Source of the DNA: Ehrlichia ruminantium str. Welgevonden
GTDB lineage: Bacteria; Pseudomonadota; Alphaproteobacteria; Rickettsiales; Anaplasmataceae
Direction of reading: 5' to 3'
Length of the DNA: 64,000 nt
NCBI RefSeq assembly: GCF_000026005.1
Contig: NC_005295.2
Coordinates: 496,001 to 560,000 of the forward strand
Below the pieces are notes generated by a model. The model had not been told where the DNA came from. It saw nothing but the letters and a program-made list of their open reading frames with translations, and did no database searches. Made by a program: the position numbers and the translations under genes. Below are positions 56,201 through 64,000 of this stretch, piece after piece (position 1 is the stretch's first letter; each line of letters begins with the position of its first letter).

Positions 56201-56547
56201 ATTTCTTCTATATTCAAGTTATTAATGTTGGGATATTTTTTTAAAGCATAACGTTGTACAAATAATCTTTTACATTTGTATATTTCAATAAATTCTTTAT
56301 GGATGTTTTTTTGTAGTATTACTTCATCTTCAATATTGAACAATTGTGATATAAAATCTTCAACTACATATGAAAGTTCTATTATAGATGATGTATTATT
56401 ATGATTAGTATTACCTTGTCGTGCTAAAATTAGTGTTTGATATAAACTTTTATCATGAGATTGTAAATATGATAGAAATATATTATCTAGTTCTAATAAC
56501 TTTTCTCTAGTATATAGATTTTGTGTTGTTAGCTCAAAATTTATCAT
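53143..56547 (-). CDS. GltD-like FAD oxidoreductase fused to a ferredoxin-reductase-like domain
   Basis: A 1,134-residue soluble protein. Residues 1-210 are helical and unfamiliar. Cysteines C227, C230, C238, C261 and C301, C304, C308 suggest two iron-sulphur sites like those before GltD-type flavin domains. From residue 362 comes NVLVVGLGPAGINLSHHLL, an FAD-binding fold, with a second nucleotide fold at MPIIVIGGGLTAIDAATEAL and ATGTKP near 715. From about 835 the chain looks like a PyrK/NfnA-type reductase (FKPGQFYRLQNF, IFMGPTGTPT, MLIGGGVGNAVLFSIG) and ends with a cysteine cluster (MKEICAQCLQ and CKNQ). This equals the two partners of NfnAB/SudAB enzymes in one chain. The reaction is not known; NAD(P)H and an iron-sulphur partner are likely. 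Its C-terminus lies in the 181-bp array. Confidence 0.8.
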   Translation of the reverse strand: MINFELTTQNLYTREKLLELDNIFLSYLQSHDKSLYQTLILARQGNTNHNNTSSIIELSYVVEDFISQLFNIEDEVILQKNIHKEFIEIYKCKRLFVQRYALKKYPNINNLNIEEITNKISQIFSLPIQEKEFSKKVLLWFENQEQYEIDLDIAAQYAAYMVHSQANNNILFSTPNKIDFHNLVPVKIKNIHKSDVMTSKHIKYRDGFNLTHKPPTLYQALNNTHYCIFCHKQNKDSCSKGLLENNHSFKKSILSTELHGCPLEEKISEMNFVKSQGYPIAALAIVMIDNPLCVLTGHHICNDCTKSCIYQKQDPVDIPLIETQVIDNVLTLSYGFEIYSLLTRWNPINFKHPLPHTNTKKNVLVVGLGPAGINLSHHLLNDGHTVVAIDGLKIEPLPQHISGITQFGERTQFNLIKNVKKELYENLSERTPYGFGGVSEYGITVRWNKNYLKIARLILERRENFVMHGGVRFGSTITTQNAFDIGFHHIALATGSGSPNLIHLKNSLARGVRTASDFLMSLQLTGSARNNAIANLQIRMPIIVIGGGLTAIDAATEALAYYPVQVEKFLFRYETLVKTYGKSYIEKNWTEEEKNIANEFLNHAIQIRNERILSNTENRHPQIMELLKSWGGVTIVYRNNLIDSPSYRLNSEEIKNALAEGVYFIECLQPYEIILDDYNHISNIKFTSKDNNKKTLPARTIILATGTKPNLTSIQESQQLSSLNKDFTHTFDLEGNSRDIISSSKFTKKDSIFISTDRKISIFGDLHLPYRGSVVKAMASAKNGYSTITQLLKEYPQKKDDCFLKTVNHLLKAYILDVEYLTKNITKLTILAPLAAANFKPGQFYRLQNFEYNSLNIENTKLSIESLALTGVSVDKDKGTISTIVLNAGGSSHLCNYLKKNEPIIFMGPTGTPTEIPSNKNVMLIGGGVGNAVLFSIGQALLSHNCKVLYFAGYKKTEDIFEPSSIEKSSSNVIWCCNEKRIEPRRTQDQSYHGNIIEAIEQYQNHTSQGTNIPLHSIDRIIMIGSSHMMDAVSYAIFNQYRHFFKQDIKVIASINSPMQCMMKEICAQCLQKHINPITKEEYFIYSCKNQDQPADYVDFKFLHDRLKQNTLHEKCTAQWINYCLAKLSIHDTK

Positions 56548-57106
56548 ATTTTTATGGTATATATTCTATTAATAAAAGTAGATTGTTGTGGGTAGCTATT
56601 ATGATGAATTATGTAAGCAATGTAACATATTAATTAAAATGTGAAAATTCTATATTTATATAGAATTTTAGGGCCTTATATTTATATAAGGGCATTTTAC
56701 TAATGTTTAAATGTGAATATTTACAGAAAGTATTATGTTGTTATATAAGTATTAAGTAGATTTAACATGTGTAAATTTACTACTAGGATTGTAGTAATCT
56801 GATTTCAGATCTATATAAAATTGCCAGTTGTTTTATTGATCTTTATTATGATGCATTATTAAATGTATCAGAGTTTGTTATATCTATAGATATTTTGATG
56901 TTAATGTATCTCGTTATTAAGACAGAATTATATGTATTTATATAATGAGTGGTGAATGTTATTAAGGTAATGTAGGATATGTAATTGGTATAACATAGTA
57001 AGATTAATATTATTGAAATTGATATTGTTACTATCTGTTTATTTTTCTTGAAATACTTATTCTTTAAGAATAGAATTTCGCAGTTATACTTAATATTTAA
57101 TAGGAA
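56548..57106. other. Divergent interval before efp
   Basis: Holds the promoters of the oxidoreductase (minus) and efp (plus). It contains the twin hairpins at 56644-56691 and a palindrome TATTCTT-T-AAGAATA at 57058-57072, 35 bp before efp. A 102-codon minus frame overlaps it and the start of efp but looks non-coding. Confidence 0.45.
56644..56691. promoter_or_regulatory. Twin perfect hairpins in a divergent promoter region
   Basis: AAAATTCTATA-TTTA-TATAGAATTTT (56644-56669, 11-bp arms) is followed four bases later by CCTTATA-TTTA-TATAAGG (56674-56691, 7-bp arms). Both share the core TATATTTATA. Neither is followed by a T-run in a position that would stop a known gene, so a paired operator or leader structure is as likely as a terminator. 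They sit 97 bp upstream of the oxidoreductase start. Confidence 0.5.
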
Positions 57107-57676
57107 ATGGCGGAAAGAGGAAGTGATATCAGGCCTGGGTATGTACTTGAGCATAACAATGCTTTATACTTAGTGGTGAAGATTATGCATACTCAACCTG
57201 GTAAAGGTGGTGCTTATATTCAAGCTGAGATGAAAAATCTAAAAACTGGTGCAAAGCAATATGAGAGATTTCGTGCAGATGGTGATATAAAACGAGCAAT
57301 TCTTGATGAAGCTGATTATCAGTATATTTATGGTGATGACTCAATGCTAACTGTTATGCATCTTGGTAATTATGAACAGATTACAATTAAAAAAGATATA
57401 TTAGGTGATAAAAGTATATATTTAAAGGATAATATGGTCATTACATTGTTATCATATAATGGAGAAATTATATCTGCTAAGGTTCCAGATTATGTTACTC
57501 TTCAAGTAATTGAGACTGAAGCTGTTATAAAGGGTCAGACTGTATCTTCTTCTTCATATAAAGTAGCTATGTTGGAAAATAATCAACGTATTAATGTTCC
57601 TACATTTATTAAGTCTGGTGATAAAATAGTTGTTTATACTCCAGATGATAGCTATTATGAGCGTGCAAAAGAATAG
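57107..57676 (+). CDS. efp: Elongation factor P
   Basis: EF-P relieves ribosome stalling at polyproline. The 189 residues have the three-barrel layout: domain I with DIRPGYVLEHNNALYLVV and the tip loop HTQPGKGGAYIQAEMKN, in which K33 is the residue modified in many bacteria; domain II with ERFRADGDIKRAIL and YQYIYGDD; domain III ending with INVPTFIKSGDKIVVYTPDD and YYERAKE. Length is standard. The inositol-monophosphatase-like gene follows after 160 bp. Confidence 0.98.
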   Translation: MAERGSDIRPGYVLEHNNALYLVVKIMHTQPGKGGAYIQAEMKNLKTGAKQYERFRADGDIKRAILDEADYQYIYGDDSMLTVMHLGNYEQITIKKDILGDKSIYLKDNMVITLLSYNGEIISAKVPDYVTLQVIETEAVIKGQTVSSSSYKVAMLENNQRINVPTFIKSGDKIVVYTPDDSYYERAKE

Positions 57677-57837
57677 ATAGTTTATATTTTTATAGAAAAA
57701 TATGTTAATTTGATATTTGTTTGGTTGCTACATATTTATTGAAAGCAGCTATAAGGTAGGTAACGGTTAGGTGATTTATCGTGGTTGTATCTGTAGTAGA
57801 TTTATGAAATGAAAAAGGTTATAAAAGGGTTATATAT

Positions 57838-58608
57838 ATGTCTGTGATTTTTTCTTCTACTACTAACATTATGCTCAAGTCGGTGCGACAATCATCTAGA
57901 GCGCTAGCTAGGGATTTTAGTGAAATTCGATATATGCAATCTTCTTATATGACTGCAAGTAATTTTATGAGGTCTGCTTATCTTAGATCAAAAAAAGTCA
58001 TTACTGAAGGGTTACATAATTATAGAAGAGATTATGGAATGATTTTTGATGACAGTAGAGATATATCTGATGTTGGAGAAAATTTTTGGTTTGTTAACCC
58101 AATAGATAGTAGAACTAATTTTATAAATTATTTGCCATATTTTGCTACATTAATTGCATTTTTTCGTCATGGTGAACCAATTGCTGCTATTATAGATGCA
58201 CCGGCACTTAAAGAAACTTTTTATGTAGAAAAGGGTGTAGGAGCTTTTTCAGAGAATGTACAGTCTCGTTATATAAAAATGCATGTAGGAAATAAGCAAA
58301 GTATTAGTAGAAGTGTGATTGATTTTGTTATTACAAAGTCTAATGTTAATATTATTGATAATCAACTTAGTTCTCAGGCTGTAATAATACGTGCTATGGG
58401 ATCTATGGCTTTGGGGTTTTCTTACTTGTGTACAGGGTCTTATGATGCATTAGTTTATTCTAACGTTAATAAATATCAGGCAGCAGTAGGTAAATTGTTT
58501 GTTGAGGAAAGTAAGGGGAAGGTTATGTGTAGCGATGGTTTGTTTATAGCTAGTAACTTTACTTTATGTGATTATTTAACAAGAAAGTTTTATGGTAATA
58601 GTCAGTAA
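57838..58608 (+). CDS. Inositol-monophosphatase-family protein lacking the catalytic metal ligands
   Basis: A 256-residue relative of SuhB and inositol monophosphatases. The fold is clear from FWFVNPIDSRTNFINYLPYF (84-103), then ATLIAFF, GEPIAAIIDAP, ETFYVEKGVGAF and MGSMALGFSYLCTGSYDALV. The active site is not conserved. The DP(I/L)DGTxNF motif is NPIDSRTNF (first Asp to Asn87, Gly to Ser91), the upstream glutamate pair is replaced by DDSRDISD, and the C-terminal WDxAAG is KYQAAVG. Three metal sites are therefore altered and phosphatase activity is doubtful. E. coli SuhB has a non-catalytic role in the Nus antitermination complex; a similar role here is inference only. Confidence 0.85.
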   Translation: MSVIFSSTTNIMLKSVRQSSRALARDFSEIRYMQSSYMTASNFMRSAYLRSKKVITEGLHNYRRDYGMIFDDSRDISDVGENFWFVNPIDSRTNFINYLPYFATLIAFFRHGEPIAAIIDAPALKETFYVEKGVGAFSENVQSRYIKMHVGNKQSISRSVIDFVITKSNVNIIDNQLSSQAVIIRAMGSMALGFSYLCTGSYDALVYSNVNKYQAAVGKLFVEESKGKVMCSDGLFIASNFTLCDYLTRKFYGNSQ

Positions 58609-59610
58609 AGTTATATTATATAATAACTTTATGGTTTCTTTATTAATGTTATCCTTGTTAGAGTAGTTAGTTTATAAGAAATTTTCTATATGCATACAGA
58701 TCAGTAATATTAGTTTATTAAATAGTTATAGTCTCTAGTTATTATTTGCAGTATTTTTTAAATAAGTTTGTTTTTTAGTGGTATGGTTATTGTGAAATAT
58801 TTGATAAATTAAAGTTAATAAGTAACTAGATTGATATGTATTACATAATTTGCTATGTTGGGATTAATATAGCATACATATAATACATTGCTACTTTATA
58901 TAAACTAATGAACTATTATAAAATAAACATTAAGTCAATGAGATAAGAATATATATATTTATTTGTGCTTATTATTTCATCAAGTAATATTATAAGTAGT
59001 AGATAAATTCTTACTGCAAAAAAATGATTAATCAAGAATGTAACATAATATTTACAAAAACATTGATTAACTATTCTTTGTAATATAAATAACTTTTTGT
59101 CACTGAATATGGAAATATTAAACATCTATTAAAAAAAATGTTTTAATAGCTATTAGATTTCTACATGCTTAAATTTAAAATAGCTGTCTACAAAACCATA
59201 TTAATTAGAAGTTTTCTATATGTATCGTTTATCATATTATTGTAGATATTGGTATCATGATTGACAAAGGATAATTGTAGATTTTTCTTACAACAATTTT
59301 TATCATTATTTATTATTCATAAATTGGTTGAGTGTAGTAATTTGTAAACTAATTGTAAATGTTTAATCTAAATTACTAAAGATTATCTTTATATATTAAT
59401 TAATATTATAAGTATAACAGTACTATGCTTTATTATCGTGTATAAAAGTTGTAAATATGTTATTCTTAAAAATATGTGGTGTATTATAATTACTGGTGCA
59501 TGTCTAATAAATATTCAGTTCAAGTTAATACTAAGTAAATAGAAAAAAGCGTGTAATTTTGATGCTTTGTCATAGTTAAATGAGATATATTATACTAATT
59601 GTGAACATTT
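58609..59610. other. Gene-free interval, 1 kb
   Basis: Between the phosphatase-like gene and the pseudouridine synthase. A 69-codon minus-strand frame (58916-59125) was judged spurious. No RNA or repeat was recognised. Confidence 0.45.
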
Positions 59611-60528
59611 ATGGGTAAATATTATACTATACAAGAAGATAATCTAGGTGTTAGGATAGATAGGTTTATTAGAAAAGAATTAAGAATTCCTCAGTCACTA
59701 ATTGAAAAATTTTTACGTAATAGGATAATTTTACTTGATGGCTTAAAAGTAAAGTCTAATACTAAGCTTAATGTTGGTAATGTAATTTATGTGCAAAATG
59801 AATGTATAATTAGTAAAGAAAAGAAGGATAAAAAAGTTTGCAAATTCGCTAGTGAGTCTTTAGTAAAACTAATTTGTGATAATATCGTGTATGAGGATGA
59901 TAATGTTTTAGTAATAAACAAGCCTTCAGGGGTATCTGTTCAAGGTGGTAGTAAAGTTAAAATCAGTATAAGTGATGTATTAGATAGTATTAGAATTGGA
60001 GAATCTATGAAAATAGTTCATAGATTGGATAAGAGTACTAGTGGAATTTTAATGTTAGCGCGTAATGCTAGAGTCTCTAGGCTTATTATGAACGAGTTTA
60101 AAGATAGAAAAGTTAAAAAAAAATATTTGGCATTAACATGTGGAATACCTGATGATGATTTTGGACAAATTGATTATCCCATTGTTAAGAAGAAGCATGG
60201 AATTACTCTAGAGAAAAATATGTCATTTATGCAGCAAGCTGTTACCATGTTTTCTACACTCAGGAAACTGCCAAATGATATTGGATTACTTGACCTACAA
60301 CCGATCACTGGAAGAAAACATCAGATAAGAATACATCTTTCACGTATTGGATGTCCAATTGTTGGTGATGTCAAATATGGAAAAATTTGTGATAGTATAT
60401 CAAATGATTATTTACAATTACATGCATATTTTTTGTCTATTAATATAGATGGTAAAGAAATATCAATAACTATACCCATGCCGTCTTATATGCAAAATAT
60501 AATTTTACAACTGGAAAAGTTATTATAA
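59611..60528 (+). CDS. RluC/RluD-family 23S rRNA pseudouridine synthase
   Basis: Isomerises specific uridines of large-subunit rRNA. The 305 residues start with an S4 RNA-binding domain (RIDRFIRKELRIPQSLIEKF, 15-34), then the catalytic domain: VINKPSGVSVQGG, the signature VHRLDKSTSGILMLARN with catalytic D140, KKYLALTCG, LLDLQPITGRKHQIRIHLS and PIVGDVKYG. Length is typical. RluC and RluD cannot be told apart here; Anaplasmataceae commonly carry both. The ATG was chosen because it begins the S4 domain directly. Confidence 0.94.
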   Translation: MGKYYTIQEDNLGVRIDRFIRKELRIPQSLIEKFLRNRIILLDGLKVKSNTKLNVGNVIYVQNECIISKEKKDKKVCKFASESLVKLICDNIVYEDDNVLVINKPSGVSVQGGSKVKISISDVLDSIRIGESMKIVHRLDKSTSGILMLARNARVSRLIMNEFKDRKVKKKYLALTCGIPDDDFGQIDYPIVKKKHGITLEKNMSFMQQAVTMFSTLRKLPNDIGLLDLQPITGRKHQIRIHLSRIGCPIVGDVKYGKICDSISNDYLQLHAYFLSINIDGKEISITIPMPSYMQNIILQLEKLL

Positions 60529-60906
60529 TTTTGTATATTAATAAAATATATCTTTGTCTGTTTAGTATGTTGAATTGTGCAACATATGATGTTGTATTTG
60601 TACATATGTAGTGTATTTTCTTTATATTTATTTAGGTATTAATTTGTAATATAAAAAAAGAAAACACCTTGTTAATAAGGTATTACAAGTAATTATAGTA
60701 GAGAGTTTTTTTAACTTATTAGTATGGAAATTGTTTTAATTGTATCTTACTGAAATAAACCATATAAATAATGTTTTTATAGTTTATTATATATAATAAT
60801 TTCCTAGTGTTTATGATATTCTATATGTTCTTAGTTATGAGATAATACAAAAAATTATTAAAATGTAGAGTAATTATTTGACTATTACATTTGAAATAAT
60901 TATATG
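60529..60906. other. Convergent interval between the pseudouridine synthase and pleD
   Basis: Both neighbouring genes end here. It contains the minus-strand terminator-like hairpin at 60652-60682; otherwise nothing was seen. Confidence 0.45.
60652..60682 (-). terminator. Rho-independent terminator-like hairpin for the gdh-tatB-pleD operon
   Basis: On the minus strand ACCTT-ATTAAC-AAGGT is followed by GTTTTCTTTTTTT. The stem is only 5 bp, but the T-rich tail is convincing. It lies about 225 bp beyond the pleD stop on the same strand; on the plus strand the hairpin has no T-run. Confidence 0.6.
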
Positions 60907-62292
60907 TTAAGTGTTTATTACAGGGTCAGTTACAATTTTATTTCTGCCTGTGTTTTTTGCTTCATATAAACATTTATCAGCTCTATCTATTAATTGTTTT
61001 ATGTTATTAATATCAGAATGTAACATTTCTGTGATACCAATACTAACAGTTTTATGTATATCTCCTATGCTAGTTTTAAAGGGTGTTTCTCCTACTAGTG
61101 AGAGTATTCTTAGTCCTGTTTGATATGCTGTATTTATATCTGTGTCAGGTAGTACTATAACAAATTCTTCACCTCCAAATCTTGCTAATAAATCTGTTAT
61201 GCGTATATTGTCGGATACTCTATTTTTAAATTGTCGTAGTAATTCGTCTCCTATGGTATGACCAAATGTATCATTTACTTCTTTGAAATGGTCAATATCT
61301 AGTATCATTAAAGATATAGTCTTATCTTTACATAATGATTCAGTAATCATGTTATGAAAGTGCATGTCAAAGTAACGTCTATTAAAACATCCAGTAAGAG
61401 GATCAGTTATTGCCATTGTCATATTAGTATCTACGTTAATCCTTAAGGCATCTTGATATCTTTTTCTTTTTACTTGTACATTAACTCTTGCTATGAGTTC
61501 GTTACTATCTACTGGGGTTGTTATATAGTCATGAATTCCTATATCAAATGCTTTAGTAAGTAGCTTTGTGTCTTCATTTTCATCAAGTAAGACTAGAATA
61601 GGTGTATAACGTGTTTCAATTTTGTTACGTAAATGTGAACATAGTCTTAATCCGTCTCCAGAAAACTCTAAGTCAATGATTATAAGATCGTAATTCTCTA
61701 TGTTGCTTAAATTGAGAACTTGTTCTATATTGTGTGAGACTACAGTTTGTTGAAATGATTGTTGTAGTATGTTATTGATGTGTTCAGATCTTAATGTATC
61801 TTCGTCTGCTATTAAAATATTAGCATCATCTATTTTATTGGCATAGTTCATTATACTATCATTTAATACACTCATTTCAGTGTTTGTTTTGCATCGTAAT
61901 CTTAACTCATCTATTACCATTTTGAATCTTGTTAATGACCTAATTCTTGCAAATAATGCAATGTCATTTATAGGTTTTGTTAAGAAATCATCAGCACCAT
62001 GACTAAGACCAGTAGCTCTGTTATCTGAAGTGTTGTCAAGAGCTGTTACCATAACTACTGGAATATGGATGGTTGTAGGATCTGATTTTAATCTTTTGCA
62101 AGTTTCGAAACCATCCATTTCTGGCATCATCACATCTAGTAATATTATATCAGGATGCTTCTCTTGAGCAATCTGTATGGCATCCATGCCATTTGTTGCA
62201 GTCAATACGTTATAATATTCATTAACTAGTTTAGCTTGCAGTAACTTAATGTTTGCAGCTAAATCATCTACTATTAATACTTTTGCAGTCAT
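60907..62292 (-). CDS. pleD: Response regulator/diguanylate cyclase PleD
   Basis: PleD makes cyclic di-GMP when its receiver is phosphorylated. The 461 residues hold receiver 1 (1-120, phospho-acceptor D53 in ILLDVMMPEMDG, with K106), receiver 2 (about 158-275) and a GGDEF domain (295-455). Receiver 2 keeps D207 in IIIDLEF but has TTP at 258-260 where the switch lysine should be, so it is probably only a dimerisation adaptor, as in Caulobacter PleD. The cyclase motif is GGEEF (373-377), preceded five residues upstream by an inhibitory RxxD site (RITD, 364-367), so product inhibition is expected. It overlaps tatB by 4 bp. Confidence 0.96.
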   Translation of the reverse strand: MTAKVLIVDDLAANIKLLQAKLVNEYYNVLTATNGMDAIQIAQEKHPDIILLDVMMPEMDGFETCKRLKSDPTTIHIPVVMVTALDNTSDNRATGLSHGADDFLTKPINDIALFARIRSLTRFKMVIDELRLRCKTNTEMSVLNDSIMNYANKIDDANILIADEDTLRSEHINNILQQSFQQTVVSHNIEQVLNLSNIENYDLIIIDLEFSGDGLRLCSHLRNKIETRYTPILVLLDENEDTKLLTKAFDIGIHDYITTPVDSNELIARVNVQVKRKRYQDALRINVDTNMTMAITDPLTGCFNRRYFDMHFHNMITESLCKDKTISLMILDIDHFKEVNDTFGHTIGDELLRQFKNRVSDNIRITDLLARFGGEEFVIVLPDTDINTAYQTGLRILSLVGETPFKTSIGDIHKTVSIGITEMLHSDINNIKQLIDRADKCLYEAKNTGRNKIVTDPVINT

Positions 62293-62570
62293 AAGTCTTC
62301 TTTTTTCTTGGGATTATTTTTTGTTACATAACTATCGTATGTTTTACCATCATTTCCTATTATTTTTTTAATAACTACATTGTTGTTATCATCTTCTGTG
62401 TCATTAATATAAATTTTTTTTAGGTAATGAAAAATTTCTTCTTTTATCTCTATAAATTTTCTGTAATAGAATCCTAAATTTTTAGCTAAGAAAGGTAACT
62501 TTTTTGGATCAATTACCAAACATGCTACTAAAATTATTACAACAATTTCTGATATACCTATGCCAAACAT
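62289..62570 (-). CDS. tatB: Sec-independent protein translocase subunit TatB (TatA/B family)
   Basis: A 93-residue single-span protein. The N-terminal MFGIGISEIVVIILVACLVI is the TatA/TatB membrane helix, with the conserved glutamate at residue 8, then DPKKLP at the hinge and an amphipathic helix (LAKNLGFYYRKFIEIKEEIF). The tail is polar and lysine-rich. MFGIG and DPKKLP favour TatB over TatA. With TatC it would recognise twin-arginine signal peptides. It overlaps pleD by four bases (ATGA) and follows the glutamate dehydrogenase gene by 11 bp, so the three are one operon. Confidence 0.88.
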   Translation of the reverse strand: MFGIGISEIVVIILVACLVIDPKKLPFLAKNLGFYYRKFIEIKEEIFHYLKKIYINDTEDDNNNVVIKKIIGNDGKTYDSYVTKNNPKKKEDL

Positions 62571-62581
62571 TACAATTTATT

Positions 62582-64000
62582 TTACCTAATGAACATATCA
62601 AGTGATTTTATTATTAGCATTAACTTACTTAAATCAAGCTGATTTGTATTTATTTCATTTAAAAAATTGTAATATCTATTTAATTTATCTTGGTTTTTAC
62701 TATGCCATTCTTGAATTGTATCATTAATGATATCACAATCTTTATCTAATTTAAGTGCTAGTGATAAAGTAGGTTTTGCTTGTCTTATAATATTTTCTGT
62801 TATTATATACTGGTAGTCGTTTAATTCATCAAGCAGGTTCCTAATAGCAACACGTTGCCAATATGAAGAGCTTAATTCCATATCTCTTGCAAGATCACGT
62901 ATACGATTAAAGTTTAGTAAAGATCTGAGTTGAAAATATAGTTTTCCTACAGTTAGTATTGGTAAATTAGAACTGTTTGTGAGGTGTATTATATCTAGGG
63001 ATACAGTAAGAAATTTTAGCGCAGTAATCTTTTGTACAACTGATTTATCTATGTTATGCTTAGTTAGAGAAGAGAGAGTATTATTATATACTTCTAAATA
63101 TTCATTATATAAAATATTAGTTATATTTTCTTCTATGATACGTATTTGAGATGATAACTCATTTAATTGTGTATCAATGTTTACAAATTTAGAAGAATTT
63201 CTCATAAACCAAAAGGTTATTTGTCCAACAAATCTTTGTACTTCTCTAATTAAGGTAGTATATATACTAATGTGAATTTTGCTATCTAATGCATCTAATG
63301 CTTCCCATACTTCGTATAGATTATATATATGAGTGGTTATAATATATATTTTGATTACATTTTCAGCTGTAATACCAATATTTTCAATAATATGGTTAAC
63401 AAAAGTACATCCCATTCTATTGACTATGTCATTTACTATACATGTTACTAAAATTTCTTTTTTTAGAGGGTGTTGTCTTATGTAAGGTGCAAAATTATCT
63501 CTTATATATTGTGGAAAGTAGGACAATAAATACTGGGATTCATATAAATTTGATAAACTACTTGAGTGATTAAAGATATTAGATACCATTACTTCATTTT
63601 TTAAGAACATTCTAGTATATGCGATAAGAATAGCAATTTGAGGGCAGGTAAAACCTTTCTTTTCAGAAGTGATTTTTATTATATCTTCATCACTTGGTAA
63701 GAACTCTATTTTTCTGTTCAGGATTTTAGTTTTTTCTAAATATTTTAATAGTCTATGATGTTGTTCTATTCTATCTTGAGCCTGTATACACTCTAGCATT
63801 AAAGCTTTTGTTTCTAATTTATTATGAGATTCAAGAACCATAGATGGTACATCATGCATAATATCGTCTAGTATTTTATTACGTTCAGAGATAGTAATGA
63901 AATTACTCTTTATTGCTAACCTTAGACATATTTTTATATTGATTTCAAAATCAGAACAGATTACTCCTCCAGAATTATCAGTAAAGTCAGTATTAATTTT
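62582..64000 (-). CDS. NAD-specific glutamate dehydrogenase, C-terminal part (continues beyond window)
   Basis: The last 472 residues of a large (about 1,600 residue) NAD-dependent glutamate dehydrogenase, which oxidatively deaminates glutamate to 2-oxoglutarate. The frame is open to the window edge. Just inside the edge it reads NTDFTDNSGGVICSDFEINI, a well-conserved catalytic-domain block, then helical C-terminal sequence with GFTCPQIAILIAYTRMFLKN, YFPQYIRDNFAPYIRQHPLK and EILVTCIVNDIVNRMG. An internal ATG at 63859 is not the real start. Glutamate and proline are important carbon sources for Ehrlichia, so this enzyme likely feeds the TCA cycle. Confidence 0.95.
   Translation of the reverse strand, partial: KINTDFTDNSGGVICSDFEINIKICLRLAIKSNFITISERNKILDDIMHDVPSMVLESHNKLETKALMLECIQAQDRIEQHHRLLKYLEKTKILNRKIEFLPSDEDIIKITSEKKGFTCPQIAILIAYTRMFLKNEVMVSNIFNHSSSLSNLYESQYLLSYFPQYIRDNFAPYIRQHPLKKEILVTCIVNDIVNRMGCTFVNHIIENIGITAENVIKIYIITTHIYNLYEVWEALDALDSKIHISIYTTLIREVQRFVGQITFWFMRNSSKFVNIDTQLNELSSQIRIIEENITNILYNEYLEVYNNTLSSLTKHNIDKSVVQKITALKFLTVSLDIIHLTNSSNLPILTVGKLYFQLRSLLNFNRIRDLARDMELSSSYWQRVAIRNLLDELNDYQYIITENIIRQAKPTLSLALKLDKDCDIINDTIQEWHSKNQDKLNRYYNFLNEINTNQLDLSKLMLIIKSLDMFIR

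Noticed and set aside
57058-57072. Palindrome TATTCTTTAAGAATA before efp as an operator
   Set aside because: Arms of 7 bp in such AT-rich DNA arise often by chance; no second site supports it.
56846-57154. 102-codon minus-strand frame overlapping the efp start
   Set aside because: Overlaps the well-supported efp gene and is dominated by Ile, Asn and Thr as expected from AT-rich noise.
58916-59125. 69-codon minus-strand frame after the phosphatase-like gene
   Set aside because: No homology, weak start, isolated.

Overview
The window reads as chromosomal DNA of an Ehrlichia, most likely E. ruminantium (family Anaplasmataceae, order Rickettsiales). This is inferred from the gene set (PleD as the only diguanylate cyclase seen, a large NAD-type glutamate dehydrogenase, cytochrome c maturation and Nuo genes dispersed as single pieces), the extreme AT content, the unusually low coding density, and long non-coding stretches carrying tandem repeats and fragments of neighbouring genes. 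No phage, insertion sequence, CRISPR array or plasmid gene was seen.

Layout. 1-6 kb: two MHS-family transporters (the first cut by the window edge) in gene-poor DNA, then ssb. 6-13 kb: malonyl-CoA decarboxylase, gatB, tRNA-Asp, fabI and dnaA, closed by a direct 0.68-kb duplicate of the decarboxylase/gatB junction. 13-21 kb: a membrane protein of unknown function, nadD, pdxJ, an HU/IHF protein, holB, tsaC with a six-copy 145-bp array over its start, and coaE. 21-31 kb: thiC with two extra partial copies, a Smr protein, rpoZ, an orphan XRE regulator and leuS. 31-36 kb: tatD, pyrF, a 3 x 180-bp array, surE, a small ccmD-like gene and ccmE. 37-44 kb: nuoC, separated by 1.5 kb from nuoB-nuoA, with a near-perfect inverted copy of its middle in the gap; then uvrA. 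44-51 kb: yidC-ribH-nusB and psd-pssA-agcS, two compact minus-strand operons. 52-57 kb: a 181-bp array that repeats the 3' end of a 1,134-residue flavin/iron-sulphur oxidoreductase. 57-64 kb: efp, an inositol-monophosphatase-like protein without its metal ligands, an RluC/D pseudouridine synthase, then gdh-tatB-pleD on the minus strand.

Most genes are housekeeping: replication and repair (dnaA, ssb, holB, uvrA), translation and tRNA modification (leuS, gatB, efp, tsaC, rluC/D), cofactor synthesis (pdxJ, nadD, coaE, thiC, ribH), phospholipid synthesis (psd, pssA), respiration (nuoA/B/C, ccmD/E) and protein export (yidC, tatB).

The unusual part is the repeat architecture. At least three loci carry partial copies of a neighbouring gene (malonyl-CoA decarboxylase/gatB, thiC, nuoC), and two tandem arrays straddle a gene end, so that start codons or C-termini are repeated. 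The nuoC copy (196 of 197 bases by eye) and the thiC copy (about 99% over 391 bases) are inverted relative to their parents. Recombination across them would flip DNA and, for nuoC, exchange the protein's C-terminus. That is the strongest candidate here for an overlooked switching system. All identities were read by eye, without alignment software.
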